DNA from: Liolophura sinensis
Lineage: Eukaryota > Mollusca > Polyplacophora > Chitonida > Chitonidae
Reading direction: 5' to 3'
DNA: 64,000 nucleotides
Assembly (NCBI RefSeq): GCF_032854445.1
Contig: NC_088295.1
Span: 39,915,385-39,979,384, forward strand
Shown here: positions 1 through 9,830 of the stretch, piece after piece
Position numbering within the stretch: position 1 is the first letter of the stretch
How the letters are laid out: each line of letters starts with the position of its first letter
The notes under the pieces: generated by a model
What the model saw: the letters and a program-made list of their open reading frames with translations, nothing else
The model's database searches: none
Told to the model about the DNA's origin: nothing
Position numbers and translations under genes: made by a program

Positions 1-135
1 GGTGAGTTGACAATTTTTAAAATTTAATTTTTGTTTTACTTATAATAAGGTCATGAATATGAAGCTGATCTACAGATTTGCATATTCCATATTTATCCAG
101 AAATTGATACTGTAACATTTTTTCCTCTTCTTGTT

Positions 136-399
136 AGGGGTCTCCGTGGCTCAGTTGGTTAGTGCGCTAGCGCAGCGTAATGACCCAGGAGTCTCTCACC
201 AATGCGGTCGCTGTGAGTTCAAGTCCAGCTCATGCTGGCTTCCGGCTGTACGTGGGAAGGTCTACCATCAACCTGCGGATGGTCGTGGGTTTCCCCCCGG
301 GCTCTGCCCGGTTTCCACCCACCATAATGCTGGCCGCCGTCGTATGAGTGAAATATTCTTGAGTACGGCGTAAAATACCAATCAAATAAATAAAATAAA
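136..399 (+). mobile_element. tRNA-derived SINE (family A), full length with 14-bp target-site duplication
   Basis: The element starts GGGGTCTCCGTGGCTCAGTT, with a Pol III A box (TGGCTCAGTTGG) and a B-box-like GAGTTCAAGTCC, giving a tRNA-related head. A body follows, and the tail ends in an (AAATA)-type simple repeat. It is flanked by direct repeats TTCCTCTTCTTGTT at 122-135 and 400-413, the expected product of LINE-assisted insertion. It lies in a PDXDC1-like intron in the sense orientation. Other family A copies are at 1514, 7178, 13141, 25067, 46210, 49893, 52270 and 60049. Confidence 0.85.
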
Positions 400-562
400 T
401 TCCTCTTCTTGTTTCTTGGTTCAATGTCTGTTTAATAGTACCAGATCCTAGTTACAAATGTATTAATGGAAAGTCTTAATAATCTTTTTAAACCACTCAG
501 TCATTATATCAGTGAGTGATATTTTCAGGCTAGTTCAGGTATGTTCATTTATTGTTTTTAAG

Positions 563-681
563 GAGAGACAGATGAAGGTTTGTACTGTGTCAGGTTTGGG
601 CTGGTAACAGCAGACACAGATGTGCAAGAGTTACTGTCCTTAGTTTACTCAGTTGGCAAGGAAGTTGAAGATAACTCTAAG
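563..681 (+). CDS. PDXDC1: PDXDC1-like gene, coding exon 1 of the window (partial gene)
   Basis: Internal exon of a gene related to PDXDC1, a cytoplasmic protein with a PLP-dependent (group II) decarboxylase domain whose substrate is not well defined. The reading frame from 565 gives ETDEGLYCVRFGLVTADTD, then a stretch ending VGKEVEDNSK, which I recognise as the region after the decarboxylase fold. The acceptor AG is at 561-562 and the donor GTATGT starts at 682. The exon begins with two bases of a split codon. Position 1 of the window is a G followed by GTGAGT, so it is probably the last base of the previous exon and completes a Gly codon. The 5' part of the gene lies outside the window. The assignment rests on remembered family sequence and on four further exons that match in order and phase. 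Confidence 0.82.
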
Positions 682-1104
682 GTATGTTTTCTTTCTTTGA
701 AACAGTTCTGTTTGAAATTCACACAAATTGACAAGATATAAACAAGTCTTCTATACTCAACTTTAACATAAACTATAATGTGTTTGTTATGTCACCATAT
801 GCTGAGAAGCACAATACAGTTATTATATTCAAAGGAAACTGGAATGAAATGTACGTGTATGTACACACTTCGTGATTGGACACTTGCATTAATAGGTAGA
901 GGTATTGGCACTGAGTTAAGAAAACTTAAAAACTTTGAAGTTTTTTGACAAACTGGTTGTATTTCTGAAGGACCAACCATGTTTCTGAGTCATCTACTTA
1001 TAACCAGTGTGGTAGTTATGAAATTATAATTAATGAACATACTAATTACTGAATCACTCAGTGGATCAGTTACTTAGTCATGCTGTGCTGCTCTCCCATG
1101 ACAG

Positions 1105-1197
1105 TACCTGGAGCACATGTCTGAGGTGATTAGGAAGAGTATAGAGGAGACAAATAAGGAGTTGAAGAAGGAGACCGAAGACAGACTTTTGCAAGAG
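1105..1197 (+). CDS. PDXDC1: PDXDC1-like gene, coding exon 2 of the window
   Basis: This exon encodes 31 residues in phase 0, beginning YLEHMSEVIRKSIEETNKEL and ending with a Lys/Glu-rich stretch, RLLQE. It is helical and charged, as expected for the linker following the PLP domain in PDXDC1. The acceptor is ...CCATGACAG at 1104 and the donor is GTAAGT at 1198. The following exon continues the same reading frame with the family's GVLRQVP motif. Confidence 0.8.
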
Positions 1198-1513
1198 GTA
1201 AGTCCTACTCTATAACAGTTCTTCATCTGTCTGATATGATTTATCTTCCTACCTGGTATTGAATATATATGACTAGAACCATGTTGGATCTCAGACAAAA
1301 AAAATTGGTGGGTAAAAAAAAAAATAAAAAAGGACCTTTGCCAAATGTCTACAAATGACCTTTTCCAAGCTAATTTTTAGTTTGTCTGTATAAAGAGATG
1401 TAGCTTGTATTGTACCCTGAGTGTCGGCATCTGATAACAGTGAAAGCAATGTTATAGTGGGGATATCTTATAAAGTACTGTATGTAGTGACCTCAGAATT
1501 GGCATACGTTTAT

Positions 1514-1761
1514 TTATTTATTTATTTATTTATATGATTGGTGTTTTACGCCGTACTCAAGAATATTTTACTTGTACGACGGCGGCCAGCATTATGGTGG
1601 GAGGAAGCCGGGCACAGCCCGGGGAAATCCATAACCATCTGCAGGTTGCTGACAGACCTTCTAACTTACGACCGGAGAGCGAGCCAGCATGAGCTGGACT
1701 TGAACTCACAGCTGCTGCATTGGCGAGAGGCTCCTGGGTCATTACGCTGCGCTAGCCGACT
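1514..1761 (-). mobile_element. tRNA-derived SINE (family A), reverse orientation
   Basis: Reverse-complement copy of the SINE at 136-399, with the (TTTA)n tail at the low-coordinate end. The tRNA-like head lacks its first ~20 bases. It is flanked by GCATACGTTTAT at 1502-1513 and 1762-1773, a 12-bp target-site duplication. It lies in the PDXDC1-like intron between exons 1197 and 1849. Confidence 0.82.
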
Positions 1762-1848
1762 GCATACGTTTATAAAGTTTTGCAGGTGAGCTCTGTGTTT
1801 AAGGTATATCTTGAAGCTGTATCATATCCCAATTGTGCCTGTTGACAG

Positions 1849-1948
1849 GGTGTGTTAAGACAGGTGCCTCTAGTAGGCTCCCTCCTCAACTGGTGGTCCC
1901 CTCCTCCCAAGGATGTTGTCAAGGGACGCACCTTCAACATGCAGTCAG
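1849..1948 (+). CDS. PDXDC1: PDXDC1-like gene, coding exon 3 of the window
   Basis: This exon encodes GVLRQVPLVGSLLNWWSPPP followed by KDVVKGRTFNMQS plus one base of a split Gly codon. The VPLVGSxxNWWSPPP and KGRTFN blocks are the most diagnostic part of the PDXDC1 C-terminal half and give the gene its name here. The acceptor is ...CTGTTGACAG ending at 1848; the donor GTTAGT starts at 1949. The exon is 100 bp long and ends in phase 1, matching the phase needed by the next exon. Confidence 0.85.
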
Positions 1949-2207
1949 GTTAGTCTTGTGTAGAAGGCTTAGAATAAGAACGATGATGTTTCACTATAAA
2001 AGAGAATTTTATTTGTAGATTTTGCAGTAGGTATGCTTTTTGCCTGTGATATCTTATACTACATGTAAGAATGAGAAAAACACGAGAAAAATGATGTCAT
2101 ATGTGTTAAATTAACAGTGGTAATTTAGGTACATGCATGTGTAACAGTAAATTTGATAAAGCATATGCGTTTGATATTTACAAGATGTGTGCTCTCTTTT
2201 CTTCCAG

Positions 2208-2625
2208 GAAAGATTGAGAGTACAGAACCGATCTACAAGTACCATATGCAATTCCAAGAACAAAGCAGCCCAGGTGAGAAGTCACCAAATCCTGAACTGG
2301 AGAGAATGAAACGTCCATCAGGCGGCAGTGTGACATCCGAGACCAGCGCCAATGTATCAGGGCTCCCAACTCCCACAGCCTCCTCTGTCAGCCCAACAGC
2401 CCCGCCACAAGCACTTATCCCTCCAGATGTAGTACCCCAGTCTGCTGAAGTTACAGGGGAGGGCACTGGGTCTGGGACTTCACCATTGCCTCAGTTACCT
2501 GCCCCTACCACATCCAGCCATCAAAATACACAGACCAGTCCTGAACAAACAGCCCAAAGGTTGGCAAAAGATGTTAGGCCTGCAGATGATGGTGTGGAAA
2601 TGGCCAAAGAAGTTTCCACAGAAGA
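2208..2625 (+). CDS. PDXDC1: PDXDC1-like gene, coding exon 4 of the window (low-complexity C-terminal region)
   Basis: The acceptor ...TTTCTTCCAG ends at 2207. The split codon gives Gly, then KIESTEPIYKYHMQFQ, which matches the ESTEPIY-type motif of PDXDC1. The rest is a Pro/Ser/Thr-rich, probably disordered tail (about residues 25-139 of the exon). The exon can end in two ways. Splicing at GTAAGA (donor at 2626) joins in frame to 4934. Reading through instead reaches a TAA at 2627-2629, immediately after two Glu codons. Both versions keep almost the whole protein. The intervening intron holds a minisatellite and a Tc1 transposon. Confidence 0.78.
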
Positions 2626-3004
2626 GTAAGAATTCTGCTGCCTTGTCCATGTATGTTGAGTTCAAAGGTTTCTGTGTTGTGCTGTTCTGAATTTCTTTCT
2701 CTCTTGTTTACACTTTGCATGATATGCTTTGTTGGGATTATTTTCAGGCATTGTATTTAATTGTTTCTCTATATGTCACTGGTATCTTTCGTAGGTAGTA
2801 TAGTTATGAAAAGTTATGAGTGATTATTAATTGAGTTTGATTTCATAATTCAGCACAATGTCATTCAGGATCCAAGGATGTATAGTATTCATATACTATA
2901 AAATATGAACAAAATAAATATATACAAAGAACTTAAAAATTGCAATTCTGCCAACTGAAAATCACTGCCATCTGATGATTTGGCTGCTTTCATGTACATG
3001 TATA

Positions 3005-3187
3005 GGACAAGTATACAACCTGTGGGTGGTTGTTTTGTGGACAAGTATACAACCTGTGGGTTTTTGTTTTGTGGACAAGTATACAACCTGTGGGTGGTGG
3101 TTTTGTGGACAAGTACACAACCTATGGGTGGTTGTTTTGTGGACAAGTATACAACCTGTGGGTGGTTGTTCTGTGGACAAGTACTTT
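3005..3187. repeat. 34-bp minisatellite, about 5.4 copies
   Basis: Copies start at 3005, 3039, 3073, 3107, 3141 and 3175 (partial), each beginning GGACAAGTATACAACC (with small changes) and followed by TGTGGGTGGTTGTTTTGT. The period is not a multiple of 3 and no unit contains a stop, so several frames stay open by chance on both strands. It lies in the last PDXDC1-like intron. Confidence 0.92.
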
Positions 3188-3260
3188 GTGTCTAGCTTGT
3201 ATGAAGTACTTTTTTCTTTGGTTGTTGCATTCTTTTTTTTGGAATACACATATACATGTA

Positions 3261-4891
3261 CACTGTTGACCATAAAGTTGGAATAAAATATTTTAGCCAC
3301 AATCCCAGAAGTTTAATATTATTTTTCGCCTCAAAAATAATATAAGCCGACACGAATTGATGCATAATCTCTCTCTACTACGTGTACAAAAATGTTTTAT
3401 TCTATGCTAATATGAGAATTACATAAGAGGCTCTGATGGTAGTGATAAAAAGCCCTGTGCCTGGTGCTTCTCCAGTGATCTTCATTCAGAGAGAGGTCAA
3501 ATTACCTCGCGCATAACGGAGTTCTCGGTTTCGCATGGAACAAAAAGTAGTGTAGCGGGGATTCCGGCAATGCCTCGTGCTACTCCAATGCCAATACGCC
3601 GGAGAGTGATTGCCCTCCATCAAGAAGGCTACAAACAGTCCGATGTTGCCGATTTTGTAGGCATATCGCAAAGTACAGTCAGCAAAATCATCAGATGTCA
3701 TCGAGATGTGGGTCATTTGCGGCCACGTCAAACTCCAGGACGACCACGACTGACTACGAGACGGGATGACCGCCGACTGCTCAATCTCTCTCGCACAAAC
3801 CGGAAAATGTCTGCGAACCATCTTCGCCGTTTGTGGCGGAGGCATTACGGAATCAATGTTTCCCGAACAATGGTGAATCGCAGATTACTTCAGCATGGTT
3901 ATCGAGCAAGACGTATGACCAAATGTCCCCACCTAACCGCCCAACATAGAGTCCAAAGGCTTTGCTGGGCTAGGGAGCACAGACAATTGCAGTTAGGGCA
4001 TTGGCGACATGTGCTCTTCACGGATGAGAGTCGCTTCTTCCTGAAACCTGTGGACGGAAGGCAAAGGGTTCGTCGTTTGCGAGGAGAAAGCCTTCGAGAT
4101 AACTGTGTGCAGGAAAACAATCAAGGGGGTGGCGGTTCAGTAATGGTTTGGGCCGGTATTCACTATGGTGGAAAAACGCCGTTGGTGGTGCCCGACGAAA
4201 ACGTCAACGCCATCGTGTACATTGATATCCTTGAAAACCATTGCCTCCATAAACCCTTCGTGTGTATGGAGACAATTTTCGTTTGCAAGACGACAACGCT
4301 ACACCACACAGGGCCGCTGCAACACGAGAATTTCTTCAGGCACAAGGGGTGGAGCAGTTACCTTGGCCATCGTGTTCCCATGATATGAACCCAATAGAAC
4401 ATGCCTGGGACAAGTTAGGACGAGCCATCAACGCACGTGACAATATTGCTGAAAATCTGCAAGAACTGGCACAGGCTCTGATCAATGAGTGGAACGTTCT
4501 GCCCATTGAATTCATTAACAATCTGGTTGACAGCATGCAACGACGTCTTGAAGCATTGATTCGTGTCAGGGGTGGTCATACGAGATATTAATGACTGTTT
4601 CTCTTACAAACTGTATTGTCTGTAACTTATAATACGAAGGGAACAAATATGTTTGTGATATGGAGACATTGCAGTAAAGCCTTCAGTCCTTTCGTCTTGA
4701 AATGCCAGTTTTTGTTTTTACGCCGTTCTACAGCCTATAATCGATCCATTAAAGATTACAATAGGCTGATATGTGTAGAAAAGACCAACATTTGGTGTTA
4801 TGCTGATATCTACGCCATAATCAAGCATTCAATACCGCGTACAATTAGAATAACTCCGAATTAATTTATTCCAACTTTGTGGTCAACAGTG
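3261..4891 (+). mobile_element. Tc1/mariner-superfamily DNA transposon, nearly complete
   Basis: Terminal inverted repeats of about 27 bp: CACTGTTGACCATAAAGTTG onward at 3261, and its inverse ending at 4891, with one mismatch (CCATAAAG versus CCACAAAG). The left end is preceded by TA (3259-3260), the expected target dinucleotide; the right flank is TT, so one copy of the TA is mutated. The element is 1631 bp, a normal Tc1 size, and carries one transposase gene in the same orientation. It lies in the last PDXDC1-like intron. Confidence 0.88.
3570..4591 (+). pseudogene. Tc1-like DD34E transposase, broken by a single frameshift
   Basis: The N-terminal part has two helix-turn-helix motifs: RRRVIALHQEGYKQSDVADF followed by VGISQSTVSKI, then a GRPR-type hinge (PGRPRL). 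The catalytic triad is visible: first Asp in LFTDESRF, second Asp in QDDNATPHRA, and Glu in DMNPIEHAWD, with exactly 34 residues between the last two, which defines the Tc1-like DD34E group. The first frame runs from 3570 and the second becomes correct at about 4259-4262, so one small indel around 4251-4262 breaks the gene between the first and second Asp. Everything else reads well, so the copy is fairly young. It would bind the TIRs and cut and paste the element; as it stands it is inactive. Confidence 0.9.
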
Positions 4892-4933
4892 TTTGGCATG
4901 ACTAGTATGTAAGTATTTTTTTTCTCTTTACAG

Positions 4934-4967
4934 GCAAGAAAACAAAGAAGTGTTGGACCTAAAATGA
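4934..4967 (+). CDS. PDXDC1: PDXDC1-like gene, probable terminal coding exon
   Basis: The acceptor ...TTTCTCTTTACAG ends at 4933. Joined to the donor at 2626, the split codon becomes Glu, followed by QENKEVLDLK and a TGA stop at 4965-4967. The phase fits exactly (the upstream exon leaves GA, this exon supplies G). The exon is short and I do not remember the family's C-terminus well enough to confirm it by similarity, so an RNA read across 2625/4934 would decide it. Sequence after 4967 would be 3'UTR. Confidence 0.55.
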
Positions 4968-5022
4968 AAAATCCTGGCATGGATTAAGGATCCACAACTT
5001 TAAGGATTTATGTATGAGGGTG

Positions 5023-5030
<8 letters not shown>

Positions 5031-5086
<56 letters not shown>

Positions 5087-5089
5087 TTT
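5031..5089. repeat. (TA)n microsatellite
   Basis: About 55 bases of nearly pure alternating A/T, preceded by ATACATACAT and followed by GTATATAT. Confidence 0.95.
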
Positions 5090-5428
5090 TCCATAGCATA
5101 TCAACTTTAATGAGGTTGTAAAAAAATAATATACATTCAGAAGTTTCCAGTATAGCACTGGAATGGTGGGAATTCTGTAACTATGTTACCAAATACCAAG
5201 GGATATTCCTGTGGGGAAAACATTGTGGAGACATGTTCACAATTGCAGTTTAGGGGAAATTATTCATGTAGTGGTGTACCCATGCAGTTGTTCACCTATG
5301 GGCTGTTTTCCCAGTACATCTATGTAAATAGTCTGCTCATTTATGTATACATGTAAGTCACTGTTGTATTCTTGCAACTAGTGGTGAGCGTGTACAAAAA
5401 AAAACATCGTGATGTAAAAAAAATCCAT

Positions 5429-5434
5429 AATAAA
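5429..5434 (+). promoter_or_regulatory. candidate polyadenylation signal of the PDXDC1-like gene
   Basis: A canonical AATAAA lies about 460 bp after the proposed stop codon, within A-rich sequence. It is the first clean hexamer I noticed downstream; nothing else supports it. Confidence 0.3.
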
Positions 5435-5977
5435 ACTATTTATTTGTGAAGTAAGGGTGTAGACAAGTGATATTCCATAGTCAGTCAATATTGTGCATTG
5501 TGAAATTACGAGGGTGGACGAGACTGGGTGTGTGTGCGTGCTTGGATTTGGGGAGCGGCACCATTTGCAGATATGTTGTACTATATTTCACTCAGTATTC
5601 CTAAAACATTTTTACATGCTGTCTGCATCTGATAGGATTCATCCTTATGCTCATTTTCATAGATCACCGCACATTCAGAATTTCGCGGCAGAGTGAAAAA
5701 TTGGGGTTCTACTGTGTAACATCCTGAATATCAGCATTTGATCATAACATCATTTGACTATAATCACTCTGTATATTATGTGATTCCTGGCCTGTACCTA
5801 AATGCCCATGTGCCATCCTTCTAGTCCATGATCAGTAAGACTGCGTGTTGAATACACTTCGTTCTGTTATCAGCAGTTCTGGAAAAGGTAAACTGAAACA
5901 TTTAAGCATTTGAAAGGGCACGCATGCACAATGCATTTTTTTTTCAATTTGTGTTGATTGTTTTCTTCCGACCTTTA
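5435..5977. other. intergenic, nothing recognised
   Basis: AT-rich sequence with no credible coding frame, RNA gene or repeat that I can name. Short ORFs here have no coding character. Confidence 0.5.
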
Positions 5978-6150
5978 AAGGGTACATGAAAGGAACTGTA
6001 AGATAAAGGTTATGATTTTAAGGAAATTAAGAAAGTTATCCTTTCCACCCAAAAATTCCTTTCTTTTGAGAGACATGTTTTATGTCTATTAATAACCCAT
6101 CTGTTTTATGCATATTTTTCGTCAGTGATTGGAAATTTTCTTAAGTGACA
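5978..6150 (+). repeat. diverged dispersed repeat, copy 1
   Basis: The segment beginning GGGTACATGAAAGGAACTGT resembles the segment beginning at 6266 over roughly 170 bp: shared ACATGAAAGGAACT, a GAAATTA core and TTAATNACCCNTCTGT followed by a GCATATTTT block. The two copies are in direct orientation about 290 bp apart. The family is unknown. Confidence 0.55.
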
Positions 6151-6265
6151 TCATAAAACTTGCTGGAAATGTGGGACGGGCTTAGGGAGCTCAATTTGAG
6201 CTCTTTCCCCTTACATAATTGTTATGACAGATATGACCGTTGACGCACATGGCTACAGCTTCCTT

Positions 6266-6440
6266 AAGGATACATGAAAAGGAACTATAAAATAAATATT
6301 ATGTTTCTATGCCAGATGAAGGAAATTATGCCTCAGAATTTTTGTTTAAAAAATTTTATTTTTGGAGGTATTTTTATACCTGTTAATTACCCCTCTGTAA
6401 TAGGCATATTTTCCGTGGACGGTCAAATTTTTTCAGAAAT
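6266..6440 (+). repeat. diverged dispersed repeat, copy 2
   Basis: Second copy of the repeat at 5978, starting GGATACATGAAAAGGAACTA and containing TTAATTACCCCTCTGT and GGCATATTTTCCGT. The sequence after it, 6480-6720, is unusually GC-rich for this window and has no recognised function. Confidence 0.55.
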
Positions 6441-7177
6441 TTCATCATCGTTGATCTTCCTCGTAACTCGGTGAACGCCCCTGAAGTGCTCAGAGCCTGG
6501 TGAGCTGCGTCGCTACCGCGTGAGCAAGGTGACGTGTAGGTGGCATGGCTTCTTTGGGCCAGCTTAGCGTTCTCTCTGCGCCCCTACACCCGCCCCCATT
6601 CGGTCTGCTCCCCACATCCCAGCCCCCATTCAGCCAGGCAATTTCTTTAACAGGGATCATTGTTAACGTCACCACTGCAAGCTACTTAACTTTCGGACTG
6701 ACCGCTGGGGCCTGAAGAAAACTGTACTTTGAAACCATTTTTAACCCCCTAAGTGAAAGTTGAAAAATGTGCTTGTACTTGTTTATGTGTTATTACACAT
6801 GGTGATTACACATTAATAAATAAAAGCAAAGGTTTTCATGTATTCTTAAATTCCCAGACTGAACTTCTAGATTCTTAGGAAAACTGTAGTTTGTAAGCCA
6901 TTGTTTTGCTCCCAAGAAAGCAGAGAAGCTTTTTGTAATTTCATATAACAGGACAAACCCTAAACTGATAATTAAGAAATAAAAAGCAAACTTTTCATGT
7001 ACCTTGTAAGTGATTTCAGGCAAATAGTTCACAAATAGAGCAAAGAATGACTGAAGCTCAAGCTTTGATATGAACGTTTCACTGTTAAGGATTGACACAA
7101 AACGGGACCAGCCTCAAGCATCATATACATTTGTAGTATTTAACTGTAATATTTAGCTGTAATATTTAATATCGTAC
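6441..7177. other. intergenic, nothing recognised
   Basis: Contains a GC-rich patch (about 6480-6720) with no convincing reading frame or RNA fold, then AT-rich sequence. No gene seen. Confidence 0.4.
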
Positions 7178-7356
7178 GCCAGCTCAGATTGGCTTCCACT
7201 CTGGCTGTACGTGGGGAGGTCTGTCAGCAACCTGCTGATGGTTGTGGGTTTTACAGGGCTCTCCCGGGTTTCCTCCCACCATAATGTTGGTCGCCGTTGT
7301 ATGAGTGAAATATTCTTGAGTACGAGGTAAAACTCCAGTAAAATAAATAGATAAAT
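7178..7356 (+). mobile_element. SINE family A, 5'-truncated
   Basis: Starts inside the element at CCAGCTCAGATTGGCTTCC and runs to an AAATAAATAGATAAAT tail. Flanked by AATATCGTAC (7168-7177) and AATATCATAC (7357-7366), a 10-bp target duplication with one mismatch. Confidence 0.8.
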
Positions 7357-8499
7357 AATATCATACAGTTGTTGTTCAGAGTTACGGTGAATCAGATGTT
7401 CTATGCAAATATATCTAAAGCGTTGTCTGATCTATAGCCTGTCTTGTGATATTTGACAATATCCTTCAAGAGAATGTCTTACTGCTTACCTATGATTATA
7501 ATATAAAAATACATCCTTATTCATCCTGAAGAAACGGATATTAATTAATTTGAGTTGTTCGTATGTTCATGATACTGTCACCAGTGAATCTCTTTGTAGC
7601 AGTGTTTTGTAGGTTTGTAGTGTCCTTACCATGCAAACGTTTTGAACAGCTGTACAACTGTCAGTAACATTGAAATCCTGTGAAACAGGATCAAAATCAA
7701 TGAAACATTGTATTTGGGTTTATAGTTTGTACAAATATTTTTAAGAACTGAGAGGGAAATTCTAAATGGGAATCACGTTAGGATTATTTAAATGTACATA
7801 CTGAAATTGGAGGGGAAATATTATGGGGTGTTATTATTTGTTCGTTTTTATTTATATTTTCCTTGTTTTTTGGTATATAGTCCGTCTTAGCCTTTTTTTT
7901 TTGTTTGTTTGTTTTGTTCAAAGTTACGACAAATATGTTAACGATTACATCTATGTGAAGTCCAAACTTCAAGATTTCTAAAACCATTTTCTGTTTCACT
8001 TGATCCCTGAACATTTATACTGTAATAAAATAATTATTTCTTAGTTATTTGTCTACTTGTATATTCTGTTCATATATACCTTTTTAGTATGCACGTTATT
8101 AAACAATTAAGAAATTCGTAAGCGAGTATCATTGCACTTACGTACAGTCTTTTTCGCCCATTTCCTCTGCTCAGCAAATGTTTTCATCTTACGGAGTGGT
8201 TGGTTGAAAGTTTTAAATTTGTTGAATTTTTTCTTGATTTGCTCCTGTATAGAGGCAAATCTGAAACACCCCAGGAATAGTTCTTTTCCCATGACTATCC
8301 TAACAAGAATCCGTCAAGATCAATCACATAATATATTCGGTCTAAATTTTACTGCTGTTACAGCATGGAAGTATTTTTTTAAAAAACTCACAATTTTAAG
8401 ACCAATTTGTCGTAACCTCCCCTTGTAACAAAAACCTACAGGCAAAGCCGTGCTTTTATCAAAGTTGAATCTTGCACTTTAGGCGCTTTTGAAGCTAAC
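7357..8499. other. intergenic, nothing recognised
   Basis: AT-rich DNA. ORFs here have no recognisable domain and no splice-site pattern that I could chain. Confidence 0.4.
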
Positions 8500-8632
8500 G
8501 GCAACATTACTTAATAACAATCTGGGTTAAAACTGACTAAAACTTAAGGCTCAATATTTATATGTAAGTAATAAAAATAAGGCATTTGCTTGGGAGTTAA
8601 AAAAAATGATATTATTATTTGTAGGCACTAGA

Positions 8633-8696
8633 GGGATTCCTACCCACGAGCTCCTCTTTTCCAGACTGGCGCTCTAACCAACTGAGCTGTGTTGCT
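8633..8696 (-). pseudogene. tRNA-Thr pseudogene, copy 1
   Basis: The D arm and A box are recognisable (complement of ACTGGCGCTCTAACCAACTG), but the T arm is scrambled (the TTCGAA core is missing) and the 5' acceptor strand is degraded. Leftmost decayed unit of the array. Confidence 0.7.
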
Positions 8697-9253
8697 GGCT
8701 TGTACACAAATTTTGATCTACAGTTGTATCTGAAATACCGCTAACTGGAAAGAATAGAACAAGGGCAATGCAGCCTAGACTAATACATGAATTAGCCTAC
8801 ACAAGTAGTGGAAACCTTGATTTTCGCTCAATATGTAAGCATTTTATTATGCCATCATATTAATTGTGCAGCAAAGACATATATATATATGCCTAGGAAA
8901 TGTAGGCTTATCACATCTAAGTGCACCTTTATCAGTAAAATCAAAACGCAGTTGTTGTGTACATGTGTGCAGGATACACAAAATCATAAACAACATACAA
9001 ACAAGAACAGCATAAAACCAATGGTCTAGATAGCGTATCGAGACCTATGGCGGCAGATCCAGATAGAAACAAAAGAAAAATAGGTCAGTGAATTTTGACT
9101 CGGTGAGAATTTCTAGTAACGGACAAGTCAGTATTTTATGTAGGTAAAGGATAGTAGATCTGATGTAAAGTCATGCCAGTAAAACGAGAGGGAAACAAGG
9201 AGAAAAATATATTTCAAATAACGAGAAATAATAAGACATTTGCTTATTTACTA

Positions 9254-9282
9254 CACTGGCGCGCTAACCAACTGAGCTATTG
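9254..9282 (-). pseudogene. tRNA-Thr fragment, copy 2
   Basis: Only the D arm and part of the anticodon stem remain (complement of ACTGGCGCGCTAACCAACTG). The T arm and 3' half are lost. Array flank sequence continues on both sides. Confidence 0.65.
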
Positions 9283-9830
9283 TCTTTTTTTTTATTTTTA
9301 GGCGCCAGTGACCAATGTGCATGTATGAAATAATATTAACAAGTGTACATTTTTTGTACCATAAATGTTGGGGGCTATGCAACATTACTTATAATTGTTG
9401 GTTAACAGAATAAGAATTTCACTTAAATAGTGACATGTACACTTCTTACAATATAGACGTCAGGGCTTAATATCGATCTGAACTGATCTTTGAGGAAACA
9501 AACATAACGACGCGATGAATCTAAGTTACTTGCCAACATCCGGAAGTGAAAATATCCTTGGACAAAAAATGGATTAGATGAACTTTGGCATTTCTTAAGT
9601 TCTCGTAACCGACAGGTCAGTAATTTATGTAGGGAAAGGATAGGTGACTTTTTTTGAGAATGATGTAGAATTTATTCCCATAAGGTGAGAAACATACATG
9701 AACTCGTGGTTTTACAAACACAATAACAAAAACATTAAGATCACAGAGCAGCCGAACTAAAAATAATGTATCACAGCTTTATTATTAGGACTGCTGTATG
9801 AAATTTACAACGCCTTTTACTTTTTTTATT

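Noticed and set aside
2889-3300. Several overlapping open frames on both strands with repeats such as CGQVYNLWVVVLWTS
   Set aside because: They are translations of the 34-bp minisatellite in different frames; no unit contains a stop, so frames stay open without selection.
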